Source of the DNA: Burhinus oedicnemus
Taxonomy: Eukaryota > Chordata > Aves > Charadriiformes > Burhinidae
Direction of reading: 5' to 3'
Assembly (NCBI GenBank): GCA_008921705.1
Contig: VFFE01006710.1
Coordinates: 69,570-133,569, forward strand
DNA length: 64,000 bases
Below, one piece after another: positions 49,901-60,673 of this stretch. The position numbers and the translations under genes are program-made. The notes under the pieces were generated by a model. That model was not told the origin of the DNA. It saw only the letters and a list, made by a program, of their open reading frames with translations, and did no database searches. Positions within the stretch are counted from its first letter, which is position 1. Each line of letters starts with the position of its first letter.

Positions 49901-52304
49901 TACCAAGATTGTGTTCTTGCTAAAACTGAAATTGGAAAGCTTGAAATGCTTAAATCTCCACTCGTGACCTCTGAAATCTGAGCCAAACAGGAAAAAAAAC
50001 CATACTGATCCTTCTGTCTTTGCGTTCCAGAAGGAGCTGGGAAGGTGCATCTTTAGAGTCCTCCAATTCCAGATATGAATACCAAAACTTGTCCGCTCCC
50101 AAACCTGAAGATGCATAGTCTTTAAAATTTGATGCAGCACAGAGATTGCTGTCCTGTCTTTCTAGATGTGCAACATCCCAGTACATTTTAAAGTTATGTG
50201 GTGGCTTCTCAAGGGAAACATATTTAATGTTCTAAGGGAGCAGGTGGAAAGAAGTAAGCCACCCATTATTGTACATATTTCCCACCAGAAAAACAGTCAG
50301 ATATTCTAGATGCTTTATTCTCTAATATGTTCAGGAACACAGAACAAAATGATATGCAAATATTAACATGCAATACTTCAGTGTACTATTGGCTTGCGAG
50401 GGCTTCACAAAGTGTCTTGCACAGCATAACCGTTCAAGAACATATAAACAAAACTTCATATTAGGTGCACAGTTTGTTTACTGAAGAGAGGGGAGTTTGC
50501 ACAATGACAATTGTTAGACGGAAGTGGAAGAATCAATGGGTTATTTTAAATAAATGAACAGATTTGAAGACGAGGGGATGTGTAAGGAATAATGTACAAG
50601 GAAAGGGCCAGGAGGACTTCCGCTGATGCTTGGCATATGCCTGTCCTTAAGAAATTTCCAGTGAAGAATACTTGAGAACCCTTGAGACAACTACATACTT
50701 CTTATGATTTAATTAATAGTTCTGCAAATCTAAAATACTCTTGATACTCTTTGTACTTTTTAACACCAGGAGGTTGCACAATTCACTTTTTCATTTTTAT
50801 TTGTACATTCACATGAAGATGTATAACAGGTCAGCAGTCTTCTAAGCAGACAAGATGGCTTCATTGTTAAATCTGCAGCTCAGGATTTGAGTTGCTTCAG
50901 ACTCCCTGTATAGCAAATATTTTACCTTAAGGCACTGGTGAAGCTTTTGCTGGTTATTGAGAATACTCCACTTTAACAGTTTTATTTCAGGTTCGGAAAC
51001 AAAAAAGGTTTGGCTACTCTCCTTTTGTGCTTGAATTTATTTTTTTTATCCTTTTTATCCTTCTTCCTGTGATTCTCTACTGTGACCATTTATGTGAAAC
51101 CTTTCTAAATGCTATTTTAAAAATCCACTGAATTTCCCTTGTCTATCATAGCAGTAATTCTTCAAAGAACTCCAAAAGGTTAGTTGAGCATGAAGTCCCC
51201 TGCCTGATTCTTAGTGGCCATCCTTACTCAACATGTGCTTATCCAGGTGCTGACCAGTCATTCCCTTAAGCTAGCCTCCTCCAAGACTTTCCCCAGCAGT
51301 GATGTTTAAAGTTAATATCCTATTTTGCTTCCTGCTTTGCCCCGTGATCCTTTTCTTTAAAGACAATTTTTAAGGTTTTTTCCAATTTCCAACTATATGC
51401 AGTTTCCTGTGTTATGTTCTTGGGGTGGGGAGTAAAAATGTAAGGCTTGCCGGCTTTTACTTCCTCTACAACCTGGGGGTGCATGTTTATCTCGACCACC
51501 ATGCTTTTCCTACAGTAATTGCATCTAACATTTTATAATTCTGTTATCTGTGAATTACCTAGCTTCTCAGTCGTTCCTGGAAAATTGACCGCCAACTTGG
51601 GCATATCTCCACCCTCTTTCTCTGTAAAGACAGAGGCAAAGTAATTCTATTTCTTTTCTCCCCTCTAAAGTAAGGTCTATAGTTTAAGTTCCCCTGGTTC
51701 TCTTGTCCTCAATGTATCATGCTTGTATTTAAATGTATATTTTTTTAAAATGTCGTATTAAAATTCTCTGCAATTTGTCTCTAATTTCAGTTATTCTTCC
51801 CTTTTTTAAAAACTTGCGTAGTGTTCTAGAGTATTTTATTATTCAAAAGTTCATGTTTACCTTCCTAGTGAATTTTACCACCTTTGTTTCTTAAGTCTTT
51901 GCTTTTCCTATCTTGTCTAAGGGTATGATTTTAACTTAAAGGAAAATTCTACAATCTACAAGTGGTAAAGTATTTCAAAAATAAGCTATAAAGACAAGGC
52001 TATCCAGATGTAGATGAATGCTATACATACTGAGAATTTGTAATTCAGTGGTAATTAAAAACTAAGCGATAATGATTTTGAGCCGTCAACATGAAATACC
52101 AGAACAACTTGTTAGAATTACTTTTTCTGATTGCATTATTCCTTAAAAATACTGGAAGGTGTTTGTATATTACTTTACTGAATTATTGTAAGTTTTATAA
52201 CTGTGTAGAACTAGCATGAAGTAAAACAGCCTTCAAGTATATGTCGACTTAACCCCAGAAAAGCCTTTTGTGGGGAATAACAAGCCTATGTTTTTTAATT
52301 GTAG
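46978..52304 (+). other. MARK3 intron (5.3 kb)
   Basis: AT-rich. Contains an unidentified open region on the minus strand at 49804-50186 and a minus-strand LINE relic at 51060-51930. Acceptor taattgtag. No other exon recognised. Confidence 0.8.
51060..51930 (-). repeat. CR1/L3-type LINE relic, ORF2, antisense
   Basis: Read on the minus strand, the part at about 51090-51200 contains 'gggaaattcagtggattttt' and the upstream 'ggggacttcatgctcaacta', which follow the consensus just before and through the LDFSKAFD reverse-transcriptase motif. The region 51600-51660 ('tctgtaaagacagaggcaaa' on the plus strand) and the following T-rich part match the antisense of ORF2 upstream of the reverse transcriptase. 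No frame is open; an old dead copy. Confidence 0.65.
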
Positions 52305-52408
52305 AATAATACTGCCCCCGGAGCAATGACACGGCGCAACACATATGTTTGTAGTGAAAGAACCACTGCTGATAGGCATTCAGTGATACAAAATGGCAAG
52401 GAGAACAG
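52305..52408 (+). CDS. MARK3: MARK3 spacer exon ([13 protein letters not shown])
   Basis: Encodes residues 495-528: [20 protein letters not shown], then [14 protein letters not shown], plus two bases of the next codon. The RRNTYV motif is a conserved basic phosphorylation site. 104 bases; acceptor ttgtag, donor AACAG|gtatat; leaves phase 2, so it can join either the cassette exon at 57147 or the exon at 58026. Confidence 0.97.
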
Positions 52409-55400
52409 GTATATGAAATGTCTTCCTATGGTGTATGTCCCTTGTCTTCACATTTGCAAAAAATTATAATGCCTAATTTAAAAAACAAGTAATATTCTAG
52501 TGTAATTCTTAATGAAAGGTGAGTACAGATCTTTGGTTATGGAGCACCTGTAAGTACGTTGGGTTTTTTTCTATGCTTAATTCATACAGTCTTTATACTT
52601 AGAATGTAAAAGGAACATCCTAACTTCTGGTGAAATACATGTCATATTTGTACAGCCTTCATTTTAAATCAGTTGTTAACTCCTGTGGCATGGCTAAACA
52701 ACATATGCTTGCAGAAGAGGCTTGTTTAGTGTCAAACTACAAAGTCCATCTCTCTTGGGCCATTCTCTTTCTACATTTCACCCTAAACTGTACTTTGGGA
52801 TTATTTGGAATACCATTTTTTCTAGAAAGTCTTGAGGAGAAAGTCAGTTTTTCTGAGCAAAGATGAAACAGTGATAGGCATTGTCTTGGACTAATAATGT
52901 TCCTTACTAATATCCTTGTAGTTTAACTGCTTCCCGGTATTACAGAGCTCATCTTGAGAAAGGAAGCACTGATATCTCCATATTCTGAGTTGAAAGCAGA
53001 GAAATAACAGCTTTCCTCTTACTTTACTGAATGAAGGCCTGACTGGAACATGCAATGGAATTGGAGTTAACCAGTTCATGTGTTGGCACCATAGCCACAT
53101 CTAGTGCCATCCTTCCCTGTGTACTAAAGACTGACGAGAGCTGCAGAAAATAAATGTAATAGTGAATGTAGACATTAGGTATAGAGTAACACTTTTGAAG
53201 AATACCACCAAAGTTCATGGCTGGCTGAGGTGTTTTAAGTTCCAACCGACTGTTTTTCACAGAATTTTACTGGTCTCAAAAGCTGGTAATGGTTAAGTAG
53301 TAGACCATTGCCAGGAGAGTGCCCAGATAGCTAGTATTTAATAAAAATGCTTAAGCTTGGAGGAATGTGTACCTCTCCTACTTTTCCCAATTTTCTCCAC
53401 CCCTTCCTAATTTCATGATATATTGTAAAGGGTGGGATGAAAATACTTTTCTTCCTGCTTGTGTTGAAATTGGTGAAAGATCTGCATTTTTTGCACAGAA
53501 TTTTTCCCCTTCCTTTTGGCAGTTGATAAGGAAGGGTGGCGAAGCTGTGATGTTGAATGGAAAGTCTGCCTGTCCCTTGTTTGACCCCTGGAGCCTAGGG
53601 ATAAAGAACATGATTTTGACCCTGTCTCTTCCTCCTAGCTTTCTGCAAACTGAAAGTGATTAAGGAAAAAGTCAAGTATAAGTTTGAAGAGTGCCAAAAG
53701 TCTAGCTGGCCAGCTGGGCCTGCAGTCCACTGTCTTGTGAAGTACAGCACAGCTATTTGGTACTGTCTCTTAGTGTGTCTGTCTCAGCCTTCATTGGTTG
53801 GTCCTTGTTAATGTTACCAAGTTTGTTTAGATTAAAGCTCACCATCCTTTCTTTGATTTGATATGTTAATAGCTTTTTTCTTTCCAAACTCTCTTTGAAA
53901 AATGAACCTTTCTGTCCAAAATAGTTTTGATCAGATTGGATTACTCAATTTCTTGGTTTAATAACATTTTTGTTCATCTTTAAACTAATATCTTTGCAAT
54001 ATCTTTTCTACAATTTCTGTATTACATTTTAAAAAGTTGTTAGATATTGTTTACTAGGAATGCTTGGGATTCAGATGTCCCCTTAATTTAGAAGTAGCTT
54101 CATATTTCTAAGGAGCTGTCTCTTGAAGTTGTTGTTGGTTGGTTTTTTTTCCCCAGCTTTGAGTTTCTCAGCAAACTGCTGTCTTTCTGGTTTGTCACAT
54201 ATGGGTATTCTGTTAACTCTGGTTTATATCCATAATTGGTTATCCTTACGTAACTTGCCTTTTATTGTCAATATGGTACCCAAACATCATTTGCTTATCC
54301 TGCAAACTTTTAGCCCTATTTGGGTCATTTGAAATGTCTAGGCATTTATATTTTCACTGTCAGGAGAAAAAAATCTTCATAGCTTTGAATAGTGTATTTT
54401 TGATTACTACTTTTTTTACTCTTTATAGAGAGTTAAAACAAGAAAAGACAATGAGAATGCATTGCTAATTGTTCTACAGTTGGAGATTTCTCATTGTCTG
54501 AAATGCTTCAACACTAAACTGCACATTCATTTTGGCAACGTTTCAGAATTACGGTGTTTTGGCACAGAATTCAGAATTTACATCTGAATATATTTTGTTG
54601 CTGTAACTGAGCAGAGGCTTGACTGATCACATGAACTGGAGAGACCCTTAATGCAGGCTAAGCAAACATGGCTGTTGATGGGACTGACTCTTCAGAATGA
54701 ATTCTGCCTGCCTTCAGGTGTTTCTGTAGTATCTCTAATATTATTGTACTCTCATCTTGGCAGAAAGCACCTTTAGAAACTTGTGATGGTTTTTCTTCTG
54801 TGAAGCAAGATCTGAAATAGAACTTGGGCTTTGAATAAATCCAAGGTTTTGTTAAAAATGCTTTCTGTGCTTTTGAAATGTCTATTGGTGGCAAATGTTA
54901 AAGGCAGGAGTAATTACTGTAAATTGTTACGGATTGGATTTTAGATTTTCCATAGCCAGCCAGATACTGACTGTGTCCCAGTGAAAACTTGGGAGACTTG
55001 CCTTAAAAGGCAAGGTGTGCACATTCAAAGTCTCTGTTTTTTCTGTTGAGAAAGTGTTAAAATGTTGCCTGTTCTGTTTTTGTCTTGCACACTGAATTCT
55101 GAGAAGGCACCATATCTGAAGGTATGGAAACTTTGAAGAATCGATAGTCAGCTAGTTGACTTGATGTTGGAGAAAGTAGTCTTGAAGACCCTATGCCAGA
55201 CAGTAGAAGCAAAGGGTTTTTAAGTCGTGCATCCCTACTTTAGCACATTGTGTGGCTGACACAGGCATTCTGCTGGAGATGACTGTGTTGGCTTTCCTCC
55301 AAAGCCTGAGCATTAATTAATGCACTTGGGGACTCATGAAACACTTGTCATAATGATAGGCAATTTCTTTAAATCATTTGTAACAAAATTATTTACAACA

Positions 55401-57146
55401 GCCTCAGATTTTTAATAAGCCTTGGCGCTAATTGGTGAATGTTAACTCACTGTTTCTGTGTTCCCAGGCTAGTAATCTAAGGAAGCTGATTTCTAGCAGA
55501 GCTTCAGAGGAAGAAATATAAATGCTTTAATATGTGCTCTGGTACCTTATTGATACCTTGTAGCTATCACATCTTTGGAGGCAGATGACTAAATAAAACT
55601 TGAGTCTAATGTGTTGTAAAACTAGATTCTTTCTCCTTTATCTTTTGCAACACATTGAGAGGAAAGGAGTTAGAAGTGCTTGAGAGGCTAGTGATCAATT
55701 ATTCGGGGATTACTTGACTTTGGAGTATTGCTTTTGAGGTGAATGCTCGTTTCCTTACAATTTCTTAATACCCTGGGGTAATATAAAAGCTGGGCTGTGT
55801 TGCGAGCTTCGTTGTAGCAGTGGTTGTAGTTGGCATCCTGCTGGATTCGGCAGTATAAAGAGATGCACGCATGACTCGGAGTTTCTAGATTCTGAAAAGT
55901 TAAAAACAAAAAGAAGTAGGTTTTGCGAAGCATTTTAGCCAGCAGTTCTCATATCTGAGCTGTGAGGTGTTTTCTACTAGTGTTTTGAGGGCTAAGCCCG
56001 AGAAGTGGGTCAGCTGATATTTGTAGCTGGACTAGCATTCTGCTCTCTGAAGTCTGACATACCAGAATGAGATAACAGGCCTTGAATTTCAGTATGTGTA
56101 ACCATGAAATAACTTGGAAGTGAACATTCAATGTCATGAAACTGTCGCTGACAATTACTGATTTCTTAACCTTGGACAATATTTCTGAATTACAATTGCC
56201 TTACTTTTAAAGGAAACTTAAGATGAATGATATATGGTGTGGTAGCCTGAAAGGCCCCCGATACATCTTGTGGCCTCTCGGTTTTCTCCTGCCCTTATCG
56301 TTACTAGATAATGTGAAAGCTGCAAAGAGTATATTTGCCCAAAGAAAGATGATTTCATACTCCTATTTTAACATATTATACAGCTGGCAGCTTACTGGCC
56401 GTTCTGCTAAGACAGCACTGTAGACCTTCCTTCAAAGCCTGAATGGTAATTTGGAGAGTTTAAGGTTTGTGGCCAAGCAATATGAGATGCCCTTCAACAG
56501 TCATACCTCTTTCTTCAGAGAACACCAAGCATTATTCATTGCCTCCTACATACAGGTTGACTAAAGTAGCCTTTTTGTTTGGGCCTCTCTGGACTTGTTA
56601 AAGATCATAATATTACTGTTTTGGTTGTGCCTGTGAAGTCCCTGGGTTATCAGATGTGGATCAAGATTTGACAGCTTGCCCAACATACATTGATTTCTTT
56701 TAATGTGGATATATTCTGAAAACAAAGTATTTCACTGCAGTGATGGAGCTATCATCAGTCTCTTGGAAAGTGCAGTTGGTGGGTTTTTTAGTGCATTTTT
56801 TTAATGTTAAGACCAATATGAATTACATCGGTGCTTTATACTAGTACTTTGGCACAGAACACTTGAGTTATTCGGGTTCTGTGCGTCAAGGAGGGTATCA
56901 CCGCAAACTAATGCTAATGGTAAGAGAATGATCACTTCATAGATGTCAAGTACTATAGTAAGGATGCTTTTTAAGGGGAGTGTAGGGTAGTTACTGCTGT
57001 TTACATAGAAGAGGGCTGTTAGAGTTCATGTTCTTTGATAAATCAGTTAATAGAAGGAAAAGTTTTCTTTTTTTCTATGCAGTAGTTTGTTGTTGGTCCA
57101 TCATGCTCTTCTTTCTGCCTCTGCCTGAACCCAAACCCCCTCACAG
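52409..57146 (+). other. MARK3 intron (4.7 kb)
   Basis: AT-rich sequence without recognisable repeats beyond short homopolymers. The acceptor before the cassette exon (cccccctcacag) has a C-rich tract. No exon other than those listed was seen. Confidence 0.8.
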
Positions 57147-57311
57147 CCTGACAGAAATGTTCGCTTACGCAGCTAGCCCTGCTTCAGTTTGTACTACATC
57201 CTTCTCCAGTGTTCGGCTGCGACATCAGAAGTCGATGTCCATGTCAGCCTCTGTGCACACGAAGATGATGTTGCCTCCAATAGACAATGGCGCAGATAAC
57301 TTCAGGCCTAT
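57147..57311 (+). CDS. MARK3: MARK3 in-frame cassette exon (LTEM..RHQKSMS)
   Basis: Entered in phase 2 and left in phase 2, it is 165 bases (55 codons) long and can be included or skipped without changing the frame. It encodes SLTEMFAYAASPAS, then VRLRHQKSMSMSAS and LPPIDNGADNFRP. The LTEM, RHQKSMS and LP.I..G...RP blocks match the equivalent spacer segment of MARK1, which shows it is a real exon of the family. Acceptor ctcacag|C, donor CCTAT|gtaaga. RHQKSMS is a basic-directed phosphorylation motif. Whether it is used, and in which tissue, cannot be told from sequence. Confidence 0.85.
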
Positions 57312-58025
57312 GTAAGAACCTGAAATCGTTGTGAAACTAACTTATACCCACTGCTTCTTAACTTTGTGCTGTGGAATTTTAGTCCTAGATTGTTCTAGTA
57401 TATATTGCCCACAAGATGTGTGTTTCCTCATTTTTTTAGTCTTGTTTACATTTGTCTTGTGGTGTGTCAGGCTGTCTGTGACATAATCCTGCAATAATGA
57501 ACCTGAATTTTTTTCCTAGAGTTAGGAGTATTGGACATTCCCTATTGTCAAAGTTTGTGGGAGACTTTAACTGTGTATCCTGAAGGACTTCACTACTTGG
57601 AGCGGTTCGCTTGTAGAGAATTTTGTGTAGGATACTTTCAAATTAGTAAGATTTTCAAAGATGTGGAGGGAGAGACACTAAAGTTACCTACTGCTTCTCT
57701 TTCCTGGGAGGAAACTTTACTCGTCTATTCTTTTATCAGGCTTCTCAGTGAAACATTGTACACCTAGTTTATCTGGTCTTTTCCAGGATACTCCTGTTGC
57801 ATTTTTCCGCCTATGTAGGTTTCTGTTTCGGCAGCCTTTTAATCCTAACTTTCTTACAAGTTTTGATTCCATACGGTGCTGTAATAATGTTGATATTTCC
57901 AACCCTGGCCTATATAAAAGTGTCTGCTTATGCTTTACTGTAGAGCGTAGTGTTTTGTGTTTCCTGCAGAACCCGTAGTGCTTCTGTAAAGAAGTTCTAG
58001 CATTGTTTTTTGTTTTCCGCTCTAG
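57312..58025 (+). other. MARK3 intron (714 bases)
   Basis: Short AT-rich intron with acceptor ttttccgctctag. Open frames inside lack similarity to anything recognised. Confidence 0.85.
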
Positions 58026-58283
58026 CACTATTCCCGATCAAAGAACTCCTGTTGCTTCAACTCACAGCATTAGCAGTGCAACCACACCTGATCGTATTCG
58101 TTTCCCCAGAGGAACGGCTAGTCGGAGCACTTTCCACGGCCAGCTCAGAGAGCGACGTACTGCTACCTACAACGGACCGCCAGCCTCCCCCAGTCTGTCC
58201 CATGAAGCTACACCACTCTCACAGACTCGAACCAGGGGTTCCACTAATCTGTTTAGTAAACTAACTTCAAAACTAACAAGAAG
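58026..58283 (+). CDS. MARK3: MARK3 spacer exon with aPKC site (SRSTFHG)
   Basis: Encodes residues about 529-614: [60 protein letters not shown] and, at the end, [13 protein letters not shown]. The threonine in SRSTFHG (codon at 58129-58131) falls on position 564 once 119 missing residues are added, the known atypical-PKC site that brings 14-3-3 and releases the kinase from the membrane. The last basic helix-like stretch may aid membrane contact. 258 bases; donor AGAAG|gtaagc; leaves phase 2. Confidence 0.97.
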
Positions 58284-60646
58284 GTAAGCCTCTTAAAATG
58301 GTAATGCAATGTTTCCTTTTTATTGGGTAGTAGACATACGTAGTAGTTCATTGCTTAGGTTGTTTTGTCTACGTTCTCTGATTAATGGCTTAGCAATTCC
58401 GGCGACTTAAGATGCACTGGCTTATGATTTTTTTCATAGTTCTTTTTGGTTACAGACGCCATTTGTTTTTAGTAGTTGAATCAAATGGGATAAAAAGTGA
58501 GCAGCTTGGTCTGTCCTGTTTCTTCTGTCTGAGGTACAAATGCTGCAGAGCTGAAACATTTCAGCTCAGTTCAGAAGCTGCTCACCCTGACTGCATGGTC
58601 TGTCCGTTGAAGGCATAAACTAGGATCCCAGTCTTGATATTTCAAGTAGCGTTAGAAGTTCAGGTTGTGTTCCCGGTCACTTAGGCTATTCATATTTCTA
58701 GAATAACACACAAATAGATCACAGGTGAAAGGGTAGGGGCAGGACACAAAAGCGTCTTTTGGCTGTAGCACTAGCATAGGTCATCTTGAAATAATGGCAG
58801 TACTATGGTTTCAGTCTAGGCAGGAGTCTGGTCAAACCTTGAAAGACTTACTCCTATTTTGACCTTCAGTTCATGTGCAGATTCTGGTTTTGGTGTTAAG
58901 GTGTGTTGGTCTAGACAAAGCCTAGCTTAAACAGGTGTTCTTCCTGCACCAACAGTTTTTATTCTAACTGGACTTGTAGTTTCAAATCCATGTATGATTT
59001 AAATTAGTTCCTACAAACCCTAAAATTGAAAACCACTTATTTTCCTTCTATATTTAAAACCTGTTGGTTCACATACCGCATACTTTGGACCACTCTGATA
59101 TCCACAACTTGTGTTTGCAGAAGTAAGGGTTTGCTTATCTTTGCCTTAAGATAATCTCCATGCTTTTGTACCCTCCTCATCATGTGACATTTTCTTGGAA
59201 TATATCATTCTGATCTTGGCCTGCTTGCTTTTGTTTTAGGCTTATATCGCATCAGCACCAAGCCATTTCCTTCCTGTCTGTTCTGTCACTATACATGCTT
59301 CCTCGCAGCATCCTCTTCATAGTCTCCCATTCCTACAAAATAATGCTAAGCCAAACTCCAGTTTTTCACAGCTGGACGATTTCAATTTAGAAAGTGACTT
59401 TCTTTTGAAATGTAGAAGTTGTTTTCATGGAAAAACAAAAACGTGACAGCCTGGCCTTTGGTAAATGTCTTACCCTGTTCAGCTCTCTGCCAGCTAACAC
59501 TTTCCTGGGAAATACTTTTTTTTCTTCTTTTTCTGTTGCAAGAGAGAGAGAAAAGATTAATTTCGATATTTTAATTTTTTTTAAGAATTAAGTCATCTGC
59601 TTTTTGTCAAGTGAAGTCTTAATCAAACACATCCTTTTGGCACATCTTTCTTTCTGTACTTTTGTTTGTAATATTCTTGCTTAATTTTCCATCTGACGTT
59701 CCAAATGTAGATGCTCAAACTGTGAACACGCAAGCTTTTCACTTGTGCTGCTGCAACATACAGTTTATCGTTGTGTGTCACTCAGTTGTTTAGGCAGCAT
59801 TCAAGCTTCTGTCATTACCTCCGAGTTCCAACTTTTGCAGTGCAGTGTGGTTTTCTCGAAGAAGTTTTTCTCCACTACTTTTGACAATAGTTTAAATTCC
59901 ATCTGGGCTTGATTAAATAATGTACAGTTGTAACACAATAGCGCTGTTACAGATGGTTAAGTTTGCACTTGGAGGACCTCTTATGGTTGGGGCTCTGTTA
60001 TACTAGGTGCTGTACAAACTACTGAGGAGGTGGATAGTCCCATCAAAGGACGAGGTTATGTTTCTTCTCTTTAAATACGTTTAAGAAAGCCCTCAAAACC
60101 TGTTGATTTATTCTAGCATTATCTATGGGCGATCAGAATCCTTTTGATTATGAACTAATTATGTTCTGGAGTAGGCAATTGTTACAGCTTCTGCCACTAA
60201 ATTAACTAAATACTTAAGGCAGTTTTTGTACAACATGGCTGACCTCATGTTATGAAGGAAGGAAGAAACCTAATTCTGAAGATACTCAAGATCTTGTTAT
60301 AGTAAATTTTTGCTCTTTATATGAAATACATGAAGAAAATCCAAACATCTTTTTATGTGACCTTGCAGATTATGAGTTGTAAAGTGTTTTGACACCAGTA
60401 CGTCTTTTAATTCATAATAACTACTGATGGCATATTTCCCAGAAAAATTAAGTTTGTAAGTAGCAATGCTAAGAGTTTGACTCTTCAGACCCTACATCAT
60501 CTGCCTAATCTCAGAATGTATTGAAGTGTAATTTCATTGTGCATTTTAAATGAGATTTTTTTTGCATGTTTCGCTCTAAATGGCTTTTTCAATTTATTTT
60601 GTACAAAACTTTTTGTTAATTATTATTTTGGCTTAATTTCTTTTAG
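58284..60646 (+). other. MARK3 intron (2.4 kb)
   Basis: AT-rich, with an ancient SINE-like fragment at about 59970-60060. Acceptor tttcttttag before the microexon. Confidence 0.85.
59970..60060 (+). repeat. Ancient amniote SINE-like repeat fragment
   Basis: 'ggggctctgttatactaggt' followed by 'gctgtacaaac' and, after a gap, 'agtccc' follows a very common old interspersed repeat of turtles, crocodiles and birds (ggcccattgtgctaggcgctgtacaaacac...). The family name is not certain to me. It is short, degraded and in the same orientation as MARK3. Confidence 0.5.
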
Positions 60647-60673
60647 AAACATGTCATTCAGGTTTATCAAAAG
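60647..60673 (+). CDS. MARK3: MARK3 27-nt microexon (NMSFRFIKR)
   Basis: Reads A-AAC-ATG-TCA-TTC-AGG-TTT-ATC-AAA-AG, completing Arg and adding NMSFRFIKR across the junctions. It is 27 bases, phase 2 to phase 2, so skipping removes nine residues in frame. Acceptor ttcttttag, donor AAAAG|gtagga. The peptide equals the optional nine-residue segment of mammalian MARK3 as recalled. It extends the basic, hydrophobic tract after SKLTRR. Confidence 0.92.
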
